Below are positions 53,521 through 62,860 of a stretch of DNA of 64,000 nt, one piece after another (the stretch's first letter is position 1; every line of letters starts with the position of its first letter). The notes beneath the pieces were generated by a model that ran no database searches, was not told where the DNA came from, and was given only the letters and a program-made list of their open reading frames with translations. This stretch comes from Streptomyces uncialis. GTDB taxonomy: Bacteria > Actinomycetota > Actinomycetes > Streptomycetales > Streptomycetaceae. The stretch spans positions 1,984,001 through 2,048,000 of the forward strand of contig NZ_CP109583.1 of NCBI RefSeq assembly GCF_036250755.1, given 5' to 3'. The position numbers and the translations under genes are program-made.

Positions 53521-54705
53521 ATGAGGGCCTTGACCTGGCACGGAAAACGCGACGTACGCGTCGACACGGTCCCGGACCCGGGGATCCAGGACCCGACCGA
53601 CATCATCGTGAAAGTCACCTCGTCCGGGATCTGCGGTTCCGATCTGCATCTGTACGAGGTTCTCGGCCCCTATCTCGACCCGGGCGACATCCTGGGCCAT
53701 GAGCCGATGGGCGTGGTCGAGGAGGTCGGCCGGGAGGTCACGGCCCTGTCGGCCGGGGACCGGGTGGTGGTCCCCTTCAACGTCTCCTGCGGAACGTGCT
53801 GGATGTGCGAGCGGGGCCTGCACTCGCAGTGCGAGACCACCCAGGTCACCGAACGCGGTACCGGCGCCTCACTCTTCGGTTTCTCCAAGCTCTACGGACA
53901 GGTCCCCGGCGGCCAGGCCGAGTTCCTGCGCGTCCCCTTCGGGAACACCCTGCCGGTGAAGGTGCCCCACGGGCCCCCGGACGACCGCTTCGTCTACCTC
54001 TCCGACGTCCTGCCGACGGCCTGGCAGGCCGTGCGGTACGCGGACATCCCGCCCGGGGGCAGTGTCACCGTGCTGGGGCTGGGCCCGATCGGTGACATGG
54101 CCACCCGTATCGCCCTCCACCAGGGCGCCGGTCTGGTCATCGGGGTCGACCGGGTGCCCGAGCGGCTCGCCCGCGCCCGCGCGAACGGTGTCCACACCCT
54201 CGACCTCGACGAGCACGGCAAGGACGTCGGCGACGAGATCCGGCGGCTCACCCAGGGGCGCGGCACGGACGCCGTCGTCGAGGCGGTCGGCATGGAGGCG
54301 CACGGGGCGCCGGTCACCAAGGCGGTACAGCAGTTCGCCGGGCTGCTTCCCGACGCGATCGGCGAGAAGGTGATGGCCCGCGCCGGGGTGGACAGCATGG
54401 CCGCCTTCGACACCGCCGTGGACGTGGTCCGCCGGGGCGGCACCATCTCCGTCGTCGGCGTGTACGGCGGCGCCATCGACCCCGTGCCCATGCTCACGCT
54501 CTTCGACAAACAGATCCAACTGCGCCTGGGCCAGGCCAACGTCAAGCACTGGGTGGACGACATCCTCCCCCTCCTCGACGACTCCGACCCGCTGGGTGTC
54601 GACGGCTTCGCCACCCACCGGCTGCCCCTCGAAGAGGGTCCCGCCGCCTACAAGACCTTCCAGGCAAGACAGGACGGCATGGTCAAGACCCTGCTCACCC
54701 CCTGA
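53521..54705 (+). CDS. Zinc-dependent alcohol/formaldehyde dehydrogenase family
   Basis: 394 residues, medium-chain dehydrogenase. Catalytic zinc: Cys38 (GICGSDLH) and His60-Glu61 (GHEP). Structural zinc: Cys90, Cys93, Cys96, Cys104 (CGTCWMCERGLHSQC). NAD-binding GLGPIGDMATRIA near residue 185 with an acidic residue (GVDRVPERL) preferring NAD. The long insert near 255-290 resembles glutathione-independent formaldehyde dehydrogenases. It starts a run with two other oxidoreductases, suggesting a detoxification group. An AGGAGG site precedes ATG 53521. Confidence 0.85.
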   Translation: MRALTWHGKRDVRVDTVPDPGIQDPTDIIVKVTSSGICGSDLHLYEVLGPYLDPGDILGHEPMGVVEEVGREVTALSAGDRVVVPFNVSCGTCWMCERGLHSQCETTQVTERGTGASLFGFSKLYGQVPGGQAEFLRVPFGNTLPVKVPHGPPDDRFVYLSDVLPTAWQAVRYADIPPGGSVTVLGLGPIGDMATRIALHQGAGLVIGVDRVPERLARARANGVHTLDLDEHGKDVGDEIRRLTQGRGTDAVVEAVGMEAHGAPVTKAVQQFAGLLPDAIGEKVMARAGVDSMAAFDTAVDVVRRGGTISVVGVYGGAIDPVPMLTLFDKQIQLRLGQANVKHWVDDILPLLDDSDPLGVDGFATHRLPLEEGPAAYKTFQARQDGMVKTLLTP

Positions 54706-54746
54706 CACCGGACACCAGTCCGCCCCCACCCCGACCGGGAGTTCCC

Positions 54747-55349
54747 ATGACCCGCGCGCTCGCGCTCGTCTGCACCCTCAGCCCGTCCTCCGACCGCTCC
54801 AGCAGCCATCTCCTCGCCGGGCAGGTGATGACGGAACTCGCCGCCCTCGGTGTCCAGGGCGAGACCGTCCGGGTCGCCGACCACGACATCCGGCCGGGGA
54901 TCGCCCGTGACCTGGGCGAGGGCGACGACTGGCCCGCGCTGTGGGAGAAGGTGATGGCCGCCGACATCCTCCTGCTGGCCACCCCGATCTGGCTCGGCCA
55001 TCCGTCCAGCCTTTGCCAGCGCGTACTGGAACGGCTGAACGCCGACATCTCCGAGACCGACGACCAGGGACGGCAGTTGTTCACCGGGAAGGTCGGTGCG
55101 GTCGCCGTCGTCGGCAACGAGGACGGCGCCCACAAGGTGAGCGCGGATCTGTTCCAGGGCCTCAACGACCTCGGTTTCTCCCTCGCGCCCGGGGCGGTCA
55201 CCTACTGGGTCGGCGAGGCGCAGCAGGGCACGGACTACCAGGACCTCGACCAGACCCCCGAAGCCGTCGCCGGCACGACCAAGACCCTCGCCGCCAACGC
55301 CGCCCACCTCGCCGGACTCCTCCGGCACACGCCGTACCCGCCCGCCTGA
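54747..55349 (+). CDS. Flavodoxin-fold NADPH-dependent FMN reductase-like protein
   Basis: 200 residues with the flavodoxin/FMN-reductase fold: ALALVCTLSPSSDRSSSHLL as the phosphate-binding loop, ADILLLATPIWLGHPSSLCQ and GKVGAVAVVGNEDGAHKVSA. It lies 41 bases after the dehydrogenase and may be co-transcribed. Likely reduces a quinone, nitro compound or FMN; the exact substrate is unknown. Confidence 0.75.
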   Translation: MTRALALVCTLSPSSDRSSSHLLAGQVMTELAALGVQGETVRVADHDIRPGIARDLGEGDDWPALWEKVMAADILLLATPIWLGHPSSLCQRVLERLNADISETDDQGRQLFTGKVGAVAVVGNEDGAHKVSADLFQGLNDLGFSLAPGAVTYWVGEAQQGTDYQDLDQTPEAVAGTTKTLAANAAHLAGLLRHTPYPPA

Positions 55350-55421
55350 ACGCGGGTACCCGCCCGCCTGAACCAGCACAGGAACCGAGCCGCCGCCGGC
55401 GGACGGAAGGAGAGGCGCCCC

Positions 55422-56309
55422 ATGCCCGAGAACGGACCCGACGCCAACCCGGTGGACAAGCACCCGCGGCCCGAATTCGACCAGCAGGAGCAGCGGCATC
55501 CGGGCTGGACGGGGCCCATGGACCCGCCGCCGGACCACGGGGAGGACACCTACGTGGGCTCCGGGGTCCTGACGGGCCGCAAGACCGTGATCACCGGAGG
55601 CGACTCCGGGATCGGCAGGGCGGTCGCCCTCGCCTACGCCCGTGAAGGCGCCGATGTCCTGCTCACCCATCTGCCCGAGGAACGGGACGAGGCCCGGGAG
55701 ACCGTACGTCTGGTCGAGGCGGCGGGGCGGACCGGGATCGCGGTCGAGTGCGACATCCGGTACGAGGAGGCATGCCGGGGTCTCGTGGAACGTGCGGTCG
55801 GGGAGTTCGGCGGGATCGACGTCCTCGTCAACAACGCCGCCTACCAGATGTCACAGCCCGACGGCATCGCCGCGATCACCACCGAGCAGTTCGACCGTGT
55901 GGTGCGCACCAACCTCTACGGCATGTTCTGGCTGTCCAAGCTGGCCCTCCCCCATATGCGGGCCGGTGCCAGCATCATCAACACCACCTCCGTACAGGGC
56001 TACAAACCCAGCCCCCATCTGCTGGACTACGCGATGACCAAGGGCGCGATCACCACCTTCACCCAGGGACTGGCGCAGATGCTCGCGGGCGACGGCATCC
56101 GCGTCAACGCGGTCGCCCCCGGCCCCGTCTGGACCCCGCTCATCCCCGCCACGATGCCCGACACCACCGAGTTCGGGAAGCAGTCCCCCCTCGGCCGCCC
56201 CGCCCAGCCCGCCGAGATGGCACCCGCCTACGTCTTCCTCGCCTCACCACAGGCGAGCTACATCACCGGCGAGATCGTCAACGCCACCGGCGGCACCCCT
56301 CTCCCCTGA
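55422..56309 (+). CDS. SDR-family oxidoreductase
   Basis: 295 residues, short-chain dehydrogenase with an N-terminal extension of 45 Pro/Asp-rich residues. NAD(P) loop TVITGGDSGIGRAVALAYAR; NNAA in VLVNNAAYQM; catalytic Ser (NTTSVQG), Tyr and Lys (YAMTKGA). The extension and YITGEIVNATGG end match the YdaD/YghA-like stress dehydrogenases. An AAGGAGAGG site precedes ATG 55422. Confidence 0.85.
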   Translation: MPENGPDANPVDKHPRPEFDQQEQRHPGWTGPMDPPPDHGEDTYVGSGVLTGRKTVITGGDSGIGRAVALAYAREGADVLLTHLPEERDEARETVRLVEAAGRTGIAVECDIRYEEACRGLVERAVGEFGGIDVLVNNAAYQMSQPDGIAAITTEQFDRVVRTNLYGMFWLSKLALPHMRAGASIINTTSVQGYKPSPHLLDYAMTKGAITTFTQGLAQMLAGDGIRVNAVAPGPVWTPLIPATMPDTTEFGKQSPLGRPAQPAEMAPAYVFLASPQASYITGEIVNATGGTPLP

Positions 56310-56514
56310 CAGTCGGCCACTGACAGTCGGCCGCACCGGGCGACGGCTGGGGCTCCGGGGCGGCCCGGGCCCGCGTCCGGGACGGGTCCGGGCGTTCACG
56401 CGCTCGCCGGGCTCCCGGTCGCGCCGCCCCGGCACCCGTGGCCAGGACGCCTGGGGCGGCACTTCGTACGGAGCCGGGCGACGCGGCCGGGCCGGTCGGT
56501 CCTCCGTGTGCCCG

Positions 56515-56841
56515 TCAGCGGCCGAGGGCGCGTTTGAGCTGCTGCTTGTTCATCGTGGAGCGGCCTTCGACGTTCTTCTTCCTCGCCTCTTGGTACAGCT
56601 GGTCCCTGGTGGGGCCTTGCGCGCCGCTGTGGGAGCGCTGACCGCCGCGCTGGGACGCGGACTTCGGGTCCCGCAGGGAGGCCCTGCTCGCTGTCTCCGA
56701 CTCACCGGCGCGGGCGCGTTCCTTGTTGACGGTGCGGGCGGCGATCTCCTTCGCCCGGCCGATGGACGCACCGCGTTTCTCGGCGGAGTCCTTGATGTGC
56801 TCGTACTGGCGTTCCCGCTTGGGACTGGAACCTCGGGGCAT
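56515..56841 (-). CDS. Small basic protein annotated in relatives as plasmid stabilization protein
   Basis: 108 residues; ATG 56841 begins MPRGSSPKRERQYEHIKDSA, a conserved opening in Streptomyces. The end LYQEARKKNVEGRSTMNKQQ, LKRAL resembles a Rho-N/SAP-type DNA-binding helix pair. The name plasmid stabilization is historical; no toxin or partition partner is seen. A longer frame upstream overlaps the next gene's antisense and is not used. Confidence 0.65.
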   Translation of the reverse strand: MPRGSSPKRERQYEHIKDSAEKRGASIGRAKEIAARTVNKERARAGESETASRASLRDPKSASQRGGQRSHSGAQGPTRDQLYQEARKKNVEGRSTMNKQQLKRALGR

Positions 56842-57111
56842 GACGTTTCCTTCCGGATCGGTGTCGCGGCGGGGCCTTCCCTCCATGGAGTGGGGCGCCG
56901 TGGCGGGCCACAACCCGGGTGCGCCGGACGGCGGCACGACCCTTCTCCGACGGGCGACCCCGGCCTCGCCGTCCAGGGGTTCGGCACCCGGCGCCCTGTC
57001 CACCGCGTGCCCGGACGGGGCCGCTCCACACCCAGGGCGGTCGCCCGTCACCAGGGTGGCTGAAACCGTGCTGAAGCCGTACTGAACCGCCTCGGGCCCA
57101 GGCTCTGCCCC

Positions 57112-58134
57112 ATGACGACAACGACCGACGAACTCGCGATCTCGGCCACCGGGTTGCGCAAGTCCTACGGCGGGACGACCGTCCTCGACGGTGTCGACCT
57201 CCGGGTCCCCCCGGGTACGGTCTTCTCGCTCCTCGGGCCGAACGGCGCCGGGAAGACCACCGCGGTGCAGATCCTCTCCACCCTCGTCACCGCAGACGCG
57301 GGCACCCTGCGGGTGGCCGGGCACGACCTCGCCACCGACCCCCACGCGGTACGTGCCGCGATCGGCGTCACCGGGCAGTTCTCCGCGGTGGACAACATGA
57401 TCACCGGTGAGGAGAACATGCTCCTGATGGCGGATCTGCATCATCTGCCACGCGATGAGGGCCGCCGGTTCACCGCCGAGTTGCTGGCACGCTTCGAGCT
57501 GACCGAGGCGGCGGGGAAGCCCGCCGTCACCTACTCCGGCGGGATGCGCCGCCGTCTCGATCTCGCCATGACCCTCGTCGGCAGCCCGCGGATCATCTTC
57601 CTCGACGAGCCGACCACCGGCCTCGACCCGCGCAGCCGGCACAGCATGTGGGACATCATCCGCGAACTCGTCGCCGGGGGTGTCACCGTCTTCCTCACCA
57701 CCCAGTACCTGGAGGAGGCCGACCGGCTCGCCGACCGTATCGCGGTGCTCAACGGCGGCAGGATCGTCGCCCAGGGGACCGCCGAGGAGCTCAAACGGCT
57801 CGTCCCGGGCGGGCACATCCGCCTCCGGTTCGACGGGGCCGCGGCGTACGAACGGGCGGCCGGAGCCTTGCGTGACGGCACCCGGGACGACGAGTCGCTC
57901 TCCTTGACCGTCCCCAGCGGCGGCAGCCAGCGCGAGCTGCGGGCCGTCCTCGACCGGCTCGACACGGCCGGTGTCGAGGCCGACGGGCTGACCGTGCACA
58001 CCCCCGACCTCGACGACGTGTTCCTCGCCCTGACCGGCCACCCGGCCGGACCCACCGGAACCACCACGTCCACATCCGCATCCGCATCCGCATCCGTGGC
58101 CGTGTCCGCCGCCGCCGAGGAGACCGTCCGATGA
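57112..58134 (+). CDS. DrrA-type ABC exporter ATPase, second pair
   Basis: 340 residues, close to the ATPase at 51586 in all motifs: GPNGAGKTTAVQ, GVTGQFSAVDNMITGEEN, TYSGGMRRRLDLAMTLVG, IIFLDEPTTGLDP and VHTPDLDDVFLALT. It has a C-terminal low-complexity tail (TSTSASASASVAVSAAA) coded by a hexamer repeat. It is coupled to the permease (ATGA at 58131). No TetR gene adjoins this pair. Confidence 0.88.
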   Translation: MTTTTDELAISATGLRKSYGGTTVLDGVDLRVPPGTVFSLLGPNGAGKTTAVQILSTLVTADAGTLRVAGHDLATDPHAVRAAIGVTGQFSAVDNMITGEENMLLMADLHHLPRDEGRRFTAELLARFELTEAAGKPAVTYSGGMRRRLDLAMTLVGSPRIIFLDEPTTGLDPRSRHSMWDIIRELVAGGVTVFLTTQYLEEADRLADRIAVLNGGRIVAQGTAEELKRLVPGGHIRLRFDGAAAYERAAGALRDGTRDDESLSLTVPSGGSQRELRAVLDRLDTAGVEADGLTVHTPDLDDVFLALTGHPAGPTGTTTSTSASASASVAVSAAAEETVR

Positions 58135-58922
58135 GCACCCTGTCCCGTACCGTGCGCGACTCGTCCACGATGCTGCGCCGCAATCTCCTGCACGCGCGGC
58201 GCTACCCCTCCCTCACCCTCAACGTCCTGCTGACGCCGATCATCCTGCTGCTGCTCTTCGTCTATGTCTTCGGCGATGTGATGAGCGCGGGCATCATGGG
58301 CGGCGGCGCCGACCGCGCGGACTACGTCGCCTATCTGGTGCCCGGCATCCTGCTGATGACCATCGGCGGGCACTCGGTCGGGACCGCGGTGTCGATCTCC
58401 GTCGACATGACCCAGGGCATCATCGCCCGCTTCCGGACCATGGCGATCTCCCGTTCCGCCGTACTGATCGGCCATGTCGTCGGCAGTGTGGCGCAGACGC
58501 TGGCCGCCCTGGCCCTGGTCCTCGGCATCGGGATCGCGATCGGGTTCCGGCCGCAGGCCACCGTGGTGGAGTGGTGCGCGGCGGCCGGTCTGCTGACACT
58601 TGTGGCCCTGGCGCTGACCTGGGTCGCCGTCGGTCTCGGCCTCGCCGCGCCGACGCCCGAGGGGGCGAGCAACAACGGGCTGCCGCTGATGATGCTGCCG
58701 TTGCTGTCCAGCGCGTTCGTGCCGGTGGAGGCGATGCCGGGGTGGTTCCGCTGGTTCGCCGAGTACCAGCCCTTCACCCCCGCCATCGAGACCCTGCGCG
58801 GGCTGCTCCTCGGCAGCCCGATCGGCCACAACGGATGGCTCACCGTGGTGTGGTGCCTGGCCCTGACCGTGCTGGGCCACCGCTGGTCGAAGGCGCGGTT
58901 CGGTCGTGACCCGGTGCGCTGA
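58131..58922 (+). CDS. DrrB-type ABC exporter permease, second pair
   Basis: 263 residues with six hydrophobic helices (LNVLLTPIILLLLFVYVFGD, YVAYLVPGILLMTIGG, GHVVGSVAQTLAALALVLGI, ACALTWVAVGL-like and others) and the ABC-2 motif TQGIIARFRTMAISRSAVLI. It is more like the 52535 permease than a housekeeping exporter. Its 3' end overlaps the convergent SARP regulator by 83 bases. Confidence 0.86.
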   Translation: MSTLSRTVRDSSTMLRRNLLHARRYPSLTLNVLLTPIILLLLFVYVFGDVMSAGIMGGGADRADYVAYLVPGILLMTIGGHSVGTAVSISVDMTQGIIARFRTMAISRSAVLIGHVVGSVAQTLAALALVLGIGIAIGFRPQATVVEWCAAAGLLTLVALALTWVAVGLGLAAPTPEGASNNGLPLMMLPLLSSAFVPVEAMPGWFRWFAEYQPFTPAIETLRGLLLGSPIGHNGWLTVVWCLALTVLGHRWSKARFGRDPVR

Positions 58923-61900
58923 TCGCGCGCAGCGCCGCCGCGCGCAGTTCCGCGTTCGTCAGGGCGGCGTACTCCTCCGCCGCGTCGGCGTACCCGGCTG
59001 CGGCGGCGGGTCCGGCGGCGTCGACGGCCTGCCGGGCGCGGGCGGCGGACAGGGTGGGGAAGACCCGCAGCACCCGCGTCCGTTCGGCCAGCGCCATCAG
59101 CCGTACGGCCGGGGCGGCGCCTTGACGCAGTCCGGCCAGGCCGAGCGCCAGCAGGACCGTGCCGTACACCGGAAGACCCACCGAGGGACCGGCTCCCGGC
59201 CCGTCGGGCGGCAACGACCGCAGCCGCTGCCGGAGTTGCCCGGCCATACCGTCGAGCAGCTCCGGGCGGCCGTGCTGGGCGTGCGCGGCCAGTGCCGCCG
59301 ACCGCACCTCCAGCGACCACAGGTCCACGAACCGGTCGGTGGACCGCGGCGGGCGCTCCCGCAGCGTCCGTTCCACGGCCTGCCGCCACAGTCCCAGCCC
59401 GTCCTCGGTCCGGCCGCGGGCCAGCGCGATCTCCGCCCGCGCCGCCAGGTCCGGGGTGAAGAAGTCCAGGCCGGCCTCCGGCTGCCGCTCCAGGGCCGCC
59501 AGCTCCAGCCAGTGCTCCGCCTCCGTCACGTCCCCGCGCTGCAAGCACGCGGACACCAGTCCCCAGCGGACGCCGACCGCGTCGGACGTGCCCTCGAACC
59601 GGTCGAACGCGCGCAGCGCGGCCCGCAGATGGTGGTACGCCTCCGTGCCGCGCTCGGTCCGCAGACACAGCTCGCTGATCCGGCCGTGGGTGAGCATCTG
59701 CGTCGCCGGATTCCGCAGCCGCCCCAGCGCGGCGAGCGTCCGGCGGGCGGATTCCAGCGCCCGGTCCACGTCGTTCTCGTACTCCCACACGTACCCGGCG
59801 ACGCACTCGGCGAGACCCGCCACCAGCGGCTCGTCCGCGGCGCACAGCTCCCGCAGCCGCGTGTAGTGCGGTGGGCGCACCTCGGGCGCGGCGGACAGTA
59901 CGACGGCGAGCGCCCGCAGCAGGGTGTCCGGCCGGGCGGGCGGAAGGCGGCGCAGGGTGACGAGCTGCCGCATGGCGCGCGGTCCGTAGCTCATGAAGAG
60001 GGCCGCCGCGCACAGGGCCGCGGCGCTCCGGGCCGTCTCGACGTCCTCGGCGGCGGGGCGGAAGCGGGAGAGCGGTTCACCGGTCTCGGTCGCGAGGGCG
60101 GCGAGCCGGGTGTGACTGGAGTCGGTGACCCACAGCGCGGCGAGCACCGCCGTGAGGGCCGCGGTGGCGGGGCCGTCGGCGCGTGCCAGGGCGTGCCGCA
60201 GGGCCAGGGCGAGGTTGTCCTGCTCGGCCCGGATACGCACCCAGGCGGGATGGGGGTCGTCGCTGAACAGCGCGTCGTGGTGGGCGCGGCCGAAGTCCCG
60301 TGCCCAGGAAAGGAATCCGGCGGTGACGGCCTCCTCCTCGCCTGCCCGCGCCCGCTGCGCGGCGCTGAACTCCCGTACGGTCTCCAGGATGTGGAAGCGC
60401 GTCCCGGAGGCGGTGTCGCCCGCTTTGAGCAGGGACTGACCGGTGAGCTGTTCCAGCAGGAGAAGCGTGTCCGCGCCCGCGTCGAGCACCCGTTCCGCGG
60501 CCTCCTCCGTGAGGCCGCCGGGGAACACCGACAGCGCGCGCAGCGCGGCACGTCCCCCGGGCTCCAGCAGGTTCCAGCTCCATTCGACGACGGCGTGCAG
60601 GGTGCGATGCCGCTCGGGGGTGTCGCGCGCCCCGCCGCGCAGCACGGCGAAGCGGTCCCGCAGCCTGCGGCTGATCTCCGCCACGGACAGCACCCTCACC
60701 CGGGCGGCGGCCAGCTCCACCGCGAGCGGCAGACCGTCCAGCTGACGGCAGAGCCCGGCCACGTCGGCGGGCACCAGCTCCACGTCGGGGCGGGCGGACC
60801 GGGCCCGCTGCCCGAAGAGTTCGACGGAGGTGGCGAGGGTCAGCTGGGGCAGCGCGTACAGGGATTCCGAGGTCAGTCCGAGCGGGGCCCGGCTGGTGAC
60901 GAGCACCCGCAGTTCCGCTGTCCGCGACACCAGTTCCCGTACCAGGTCGGCGGCGCCGCGGACGACGTGCTCGCAGTTGTCGAGCACCAGCAGTGCGGGG
61001 CCCGGTCCCAGTGCCTTGGCGATGACGCCGACGAGATCCCCGGCGCCGGCGAAGTGGCGGCTCTCCCCGACCCCGATCGCCGATGCCACCTCTCCCGCCA
61101 CATCGTCGTCGGCGGTGACACCGGCGAGCGGTACGCAGTGCACCACCCGCTGTTCGGCGGCCCGGCCGACGGCGTACGCGAGCCGGGTCTTGCCCAGTCC
61201 GCCGGGGCCGCCCACGGTGACGACCCGTGCGGTGCGCAGCAGTCCGGTCACGGCGGCGATGTCGCTCTCCCGGCCGAGCAGCGGGTTCGGCTCGTGCGGT
61301 ACGCCGTGCCGGACCACCGGCGCCCCGGCGCGCAGCAGTTCCCGGTGCACGGCACGGAGCCCGGCCCCGGGGTCGGTGCCGAGCTCGTCCCGCAGCAGTC
61401 GCCGGTAGCTGTCGTAGCGGCTGAGCGCGGCGGCGGGTCCGGATCCGGCCGCCTCGCAGCGCAGTAGTTCCGCCAGCACCTCCTCGTCGCGCGGCAGTTC
61501 CCCGGCCAGCGCGGCCAGGGCTCCCGCCGCCTCCTCCCGCCGCCCGAGCCGGGACAGGGCGAGCGCCCGGGTGCGCACCAGCGTGCGGTGGGTCCCGGCC
61601 CGCGCGGCGCGCAGCGCGGCGACCGGGTCGTGCGGCTCCTCCCCGGCGCCCTCGGCCACCGTCCCGTCCCAGAGGGCCAGGCCCGCCTCCGCCTGTTCCA
61701 GCGCGCCCGGGTGGTCGCCCTCGCGGGCCCGTGCCAGGCCGGCCGCCGCGTGCAGCAGCAGCGCGGAGCTGTCGACCTGCGTCCCGTCCAGCGCCAGCCG
61801 GTATCCCGTCGGCGTGCTCACGATCAGCTCGGCGCCCCAGCGCGACCGCACCCGGGACACCAGCACCTGGACCGCCTTGCCCGGCCGCTGCGGCCTGGCG

Positions 61901-62049
61901 TCCGGCCACAGCCCCTCCACGAGCCGCCCGGTGCCGCACCCGGCCCGCAGATCGGCGGCGAGCAGCGCCAGCAGCCCGCGCAACCGCGGCGCGGATATCT
62001 CCTGCCCACGGCAGGAGACACGGGACAGCAGGGTCAGCTCGGGGGTCAC
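58840..62049 (-). CDS. AfsR/SARP-family regulator with NB-ARC-type ATPase
   Basis: 1069 residues from GTG 62049. An OmpR-like winged helix (about 10-85), a bacterial transcriptional activation domain (to about 240; EVLAELLRCEAAGSGPAAAL, then RDELGTDPG), and an NB-ARC/STAND ATPase with P-loop VGGPGGLGKTRLAYAVG near 280 and LLVLDNCEHV. The C-terminal 500 residues are helical repeats (TPR-like). Such regulators switch on secondary-metabolite genes after ligand sensing; the type III PKS nearby is a plausible target. The open frame upstream of 62049 is Gly/Pro-rich shadow. Confidence 0.85.
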   Translation of the reverse strand: MTPELTLLSRVSCRGQEISAPRLRGLLALLAADLRAGCGTGRLVEGLWPDARPQRPGKAVQVLVSRVRSRWGAELIVSTPTGYRLALDGTQVDSSALLLHAAAGLARAREGDHPGALEQAEAGLALWDGTVAEGAGEEPHDPVAALRAARAGTHRTLVRTRALALSRLGRREEAAGALAALAGELPRDEEVLAELLRCEAAGSGPAAALSRYDSYRRLLRDELGTDPGAGLRAVHRELLRAGAPVVRHGVPHEPNPLLGRESDIAAVTGLLRTARVVTVGGPGGLGKTRLAYAVGRAAEQRVVHCVPLAGVTADDDVAGEVASAIGVGESRHFAGAGDLVGVIAKALGPGPALLVLDNCEHVVRGAADLVRELVSRTAELRVLVTSRAPLGLTSESLYALPQLTLATSVELFGQRARSARPDVELVPADVAGLCRQLDGLPLAVELAAARVRVLSVAEISRRLRDRFAVLRGGARDTPERHRTLHAVVEWSWNLLEPGGRAALRALSVFPGGLTEEAAERVLDAGADTLLLLEQLTGQSLLKAGDTASGTRFHILETVREFSAAQRARAGEEEAVTAGFLSWARDFGRAHHDALFSDDPHPAWVRIRAEQDNLALALRHALARADGPATAALTAVLAALWVTDSSHTRLAALATETGEPLSRFRPAAEDVETARSAAALCAAALFMSYGPRAMRQLVTLRRLPPARPDTLLRALAVVLSAAPEVRPPHYTRLRELCAADEPLVAGLAECVAGYVWEYENDVDRALESARRTLAALGRLRNPATQMLTHGRISELCLRTERGTEAYHHLRAALRAFDRFEGTSDAVGVRWGLVSACLQRGDVTEAEHWLELAALERQPEAGLDFFTPDLAARAEIALARGRTEDGLGLWRQAVERTLRERPPRSTDRFVDLWSLEVRSAALAAHAQHGRPELLDGMAGQLRQRLRSLPPDGPGAGPSVGLPVYGTVLLALGLAGLRQGAAPAVRLMALAERTRVLRVFPTLSAARARQAVDAAGPAAAAGYADAAEEYAALTNAELRAAALRAISAPGHDRTAPSTSGGPARSGPGTTPR

Positions 62050-62392
62050 CTGTGCAGGGTAGCCAGCGGGGCGGTGCGGTCCGGCTACGGGCGGCGCGGC
62101 CGGGAGCGGGTGCGGTGCGGGCGGGTGCGGCCGGTGCGGTGCGGCCGGTGCCGTGGGGAGCGGTCCGGTGCGGCCAGGAGAACCGGTACGGGCGGGAACG
62201 GTGCGGTGCGGTCCCGCGCCGAATGCTTCGCCGAGCCGTGCGGCTCGGCGAGGGGTGGGACGCCCGCGGGTCAGCGGGCAGGGGCGAGCCGGGGGCGGGG
62301 CCGAAATACTTGATCGTCCCGGGCGGTACCCGCTGGCAGGATGGGTGGTCCTCCCGCGCCGACCGGCGCGGGTCAGGTCGGAGGGGTCAGCC
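62050..62392. other. Divergent intergenic region
   Basis: It lies between the SARP gene and the NTF2-like gene, which point away from each other, so it should hold both promoters. It contains GGTGCGG-type runs and no gene. No operator palindrome was recognised. Confidence 0.45.
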
Positions 62393-62860
62393 ATGTCCAT
62401 AGCCGCAACCGCAGCCGCAGCCGCAGCCGCAGCCGAGAACACCCGTACCGTGATCGTGGAGCTGCTGAACAGGATCGGTGCGGGGGACCCCGAGCGCATC
62501 GCCGAGTTGTACGCCGAGCACGGCGACTGGAAGCTGTCCTGGCCGGAGGACGAACACGGCCGTGCCGCCACTCCATGGATCCGTCACCGGTCCACCCGGG
62601 CCGACGCGGCCGCCCACTACCGGGAGCTCGCCGAGCACCATGTGCCGGAGCAGGTGGCGACCGAGATCGAACGCATCCTCGTCGACGGGGACAACGCGGT
62701 GGTCCTCGGCGAGATCCGGCAGACCGCCCGGTCCACCGGACGCGCGTACCGCGCGCGGTTCGCCCTGCACCTCACCGTCGAGAACGGGCTCGTGACCCGG
62801 CACCATGTCTACGAGGACAGCCTCGCCGTCGCCCGGGCCTTTGAGGCGGAGAGCCGCTGA
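62393..62860 (+). CDS. NTF2/SnoaL-like family protein
   Basis: 155 residues. RTVIVELLNRIGAGDPERIA, ELYAEHGDWKLSWPEDEH, then AAAHYRELAEHHVPEQVATE, VVLGEIRQTARSTGRAYRAR and LHLTVENGLVTRHHVYEDS follow the cone-shaped NTF2 pattern. A string of six or more Ala near the start comes from a GCAGCC hexamer repeat. Members act as small-molecule isomerases, cyclases or binding proteins; which applies is not known. Confidence 0.75.
   Translation: MSIAATAAAAAAAAENTRTVIVELLNRIGAGDPERIAELYAEHGDWKLSWPEDEHGRAATPWIRHRSTRADAAAHYRELAEHHVPEQVATEIERILVDGDNAVVLGEIRQTARSTGRAYRARFALHLTVENGLVTRHHVYEDSLAVARAFEAESR

Noticed and set aside
56515..58041. 508-codon minus-strand frame
   Set aside because: Only the last 108 codons are a known family; the rest is antisense to the DrrA-type gene.
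58906..61467. 853-codon plus-strand frame
   Set aside because: Pure Gln/Arg/Gly-rich antisense of the SARP regulator with no domain.
62050..62571. N-terminal extension of the SARP frame
   Set aside because: Low-complexity Pro/Arg/Gly text overlapping the NTF2-like gene; GTG 62049 gives the usual SARP N-terminus.
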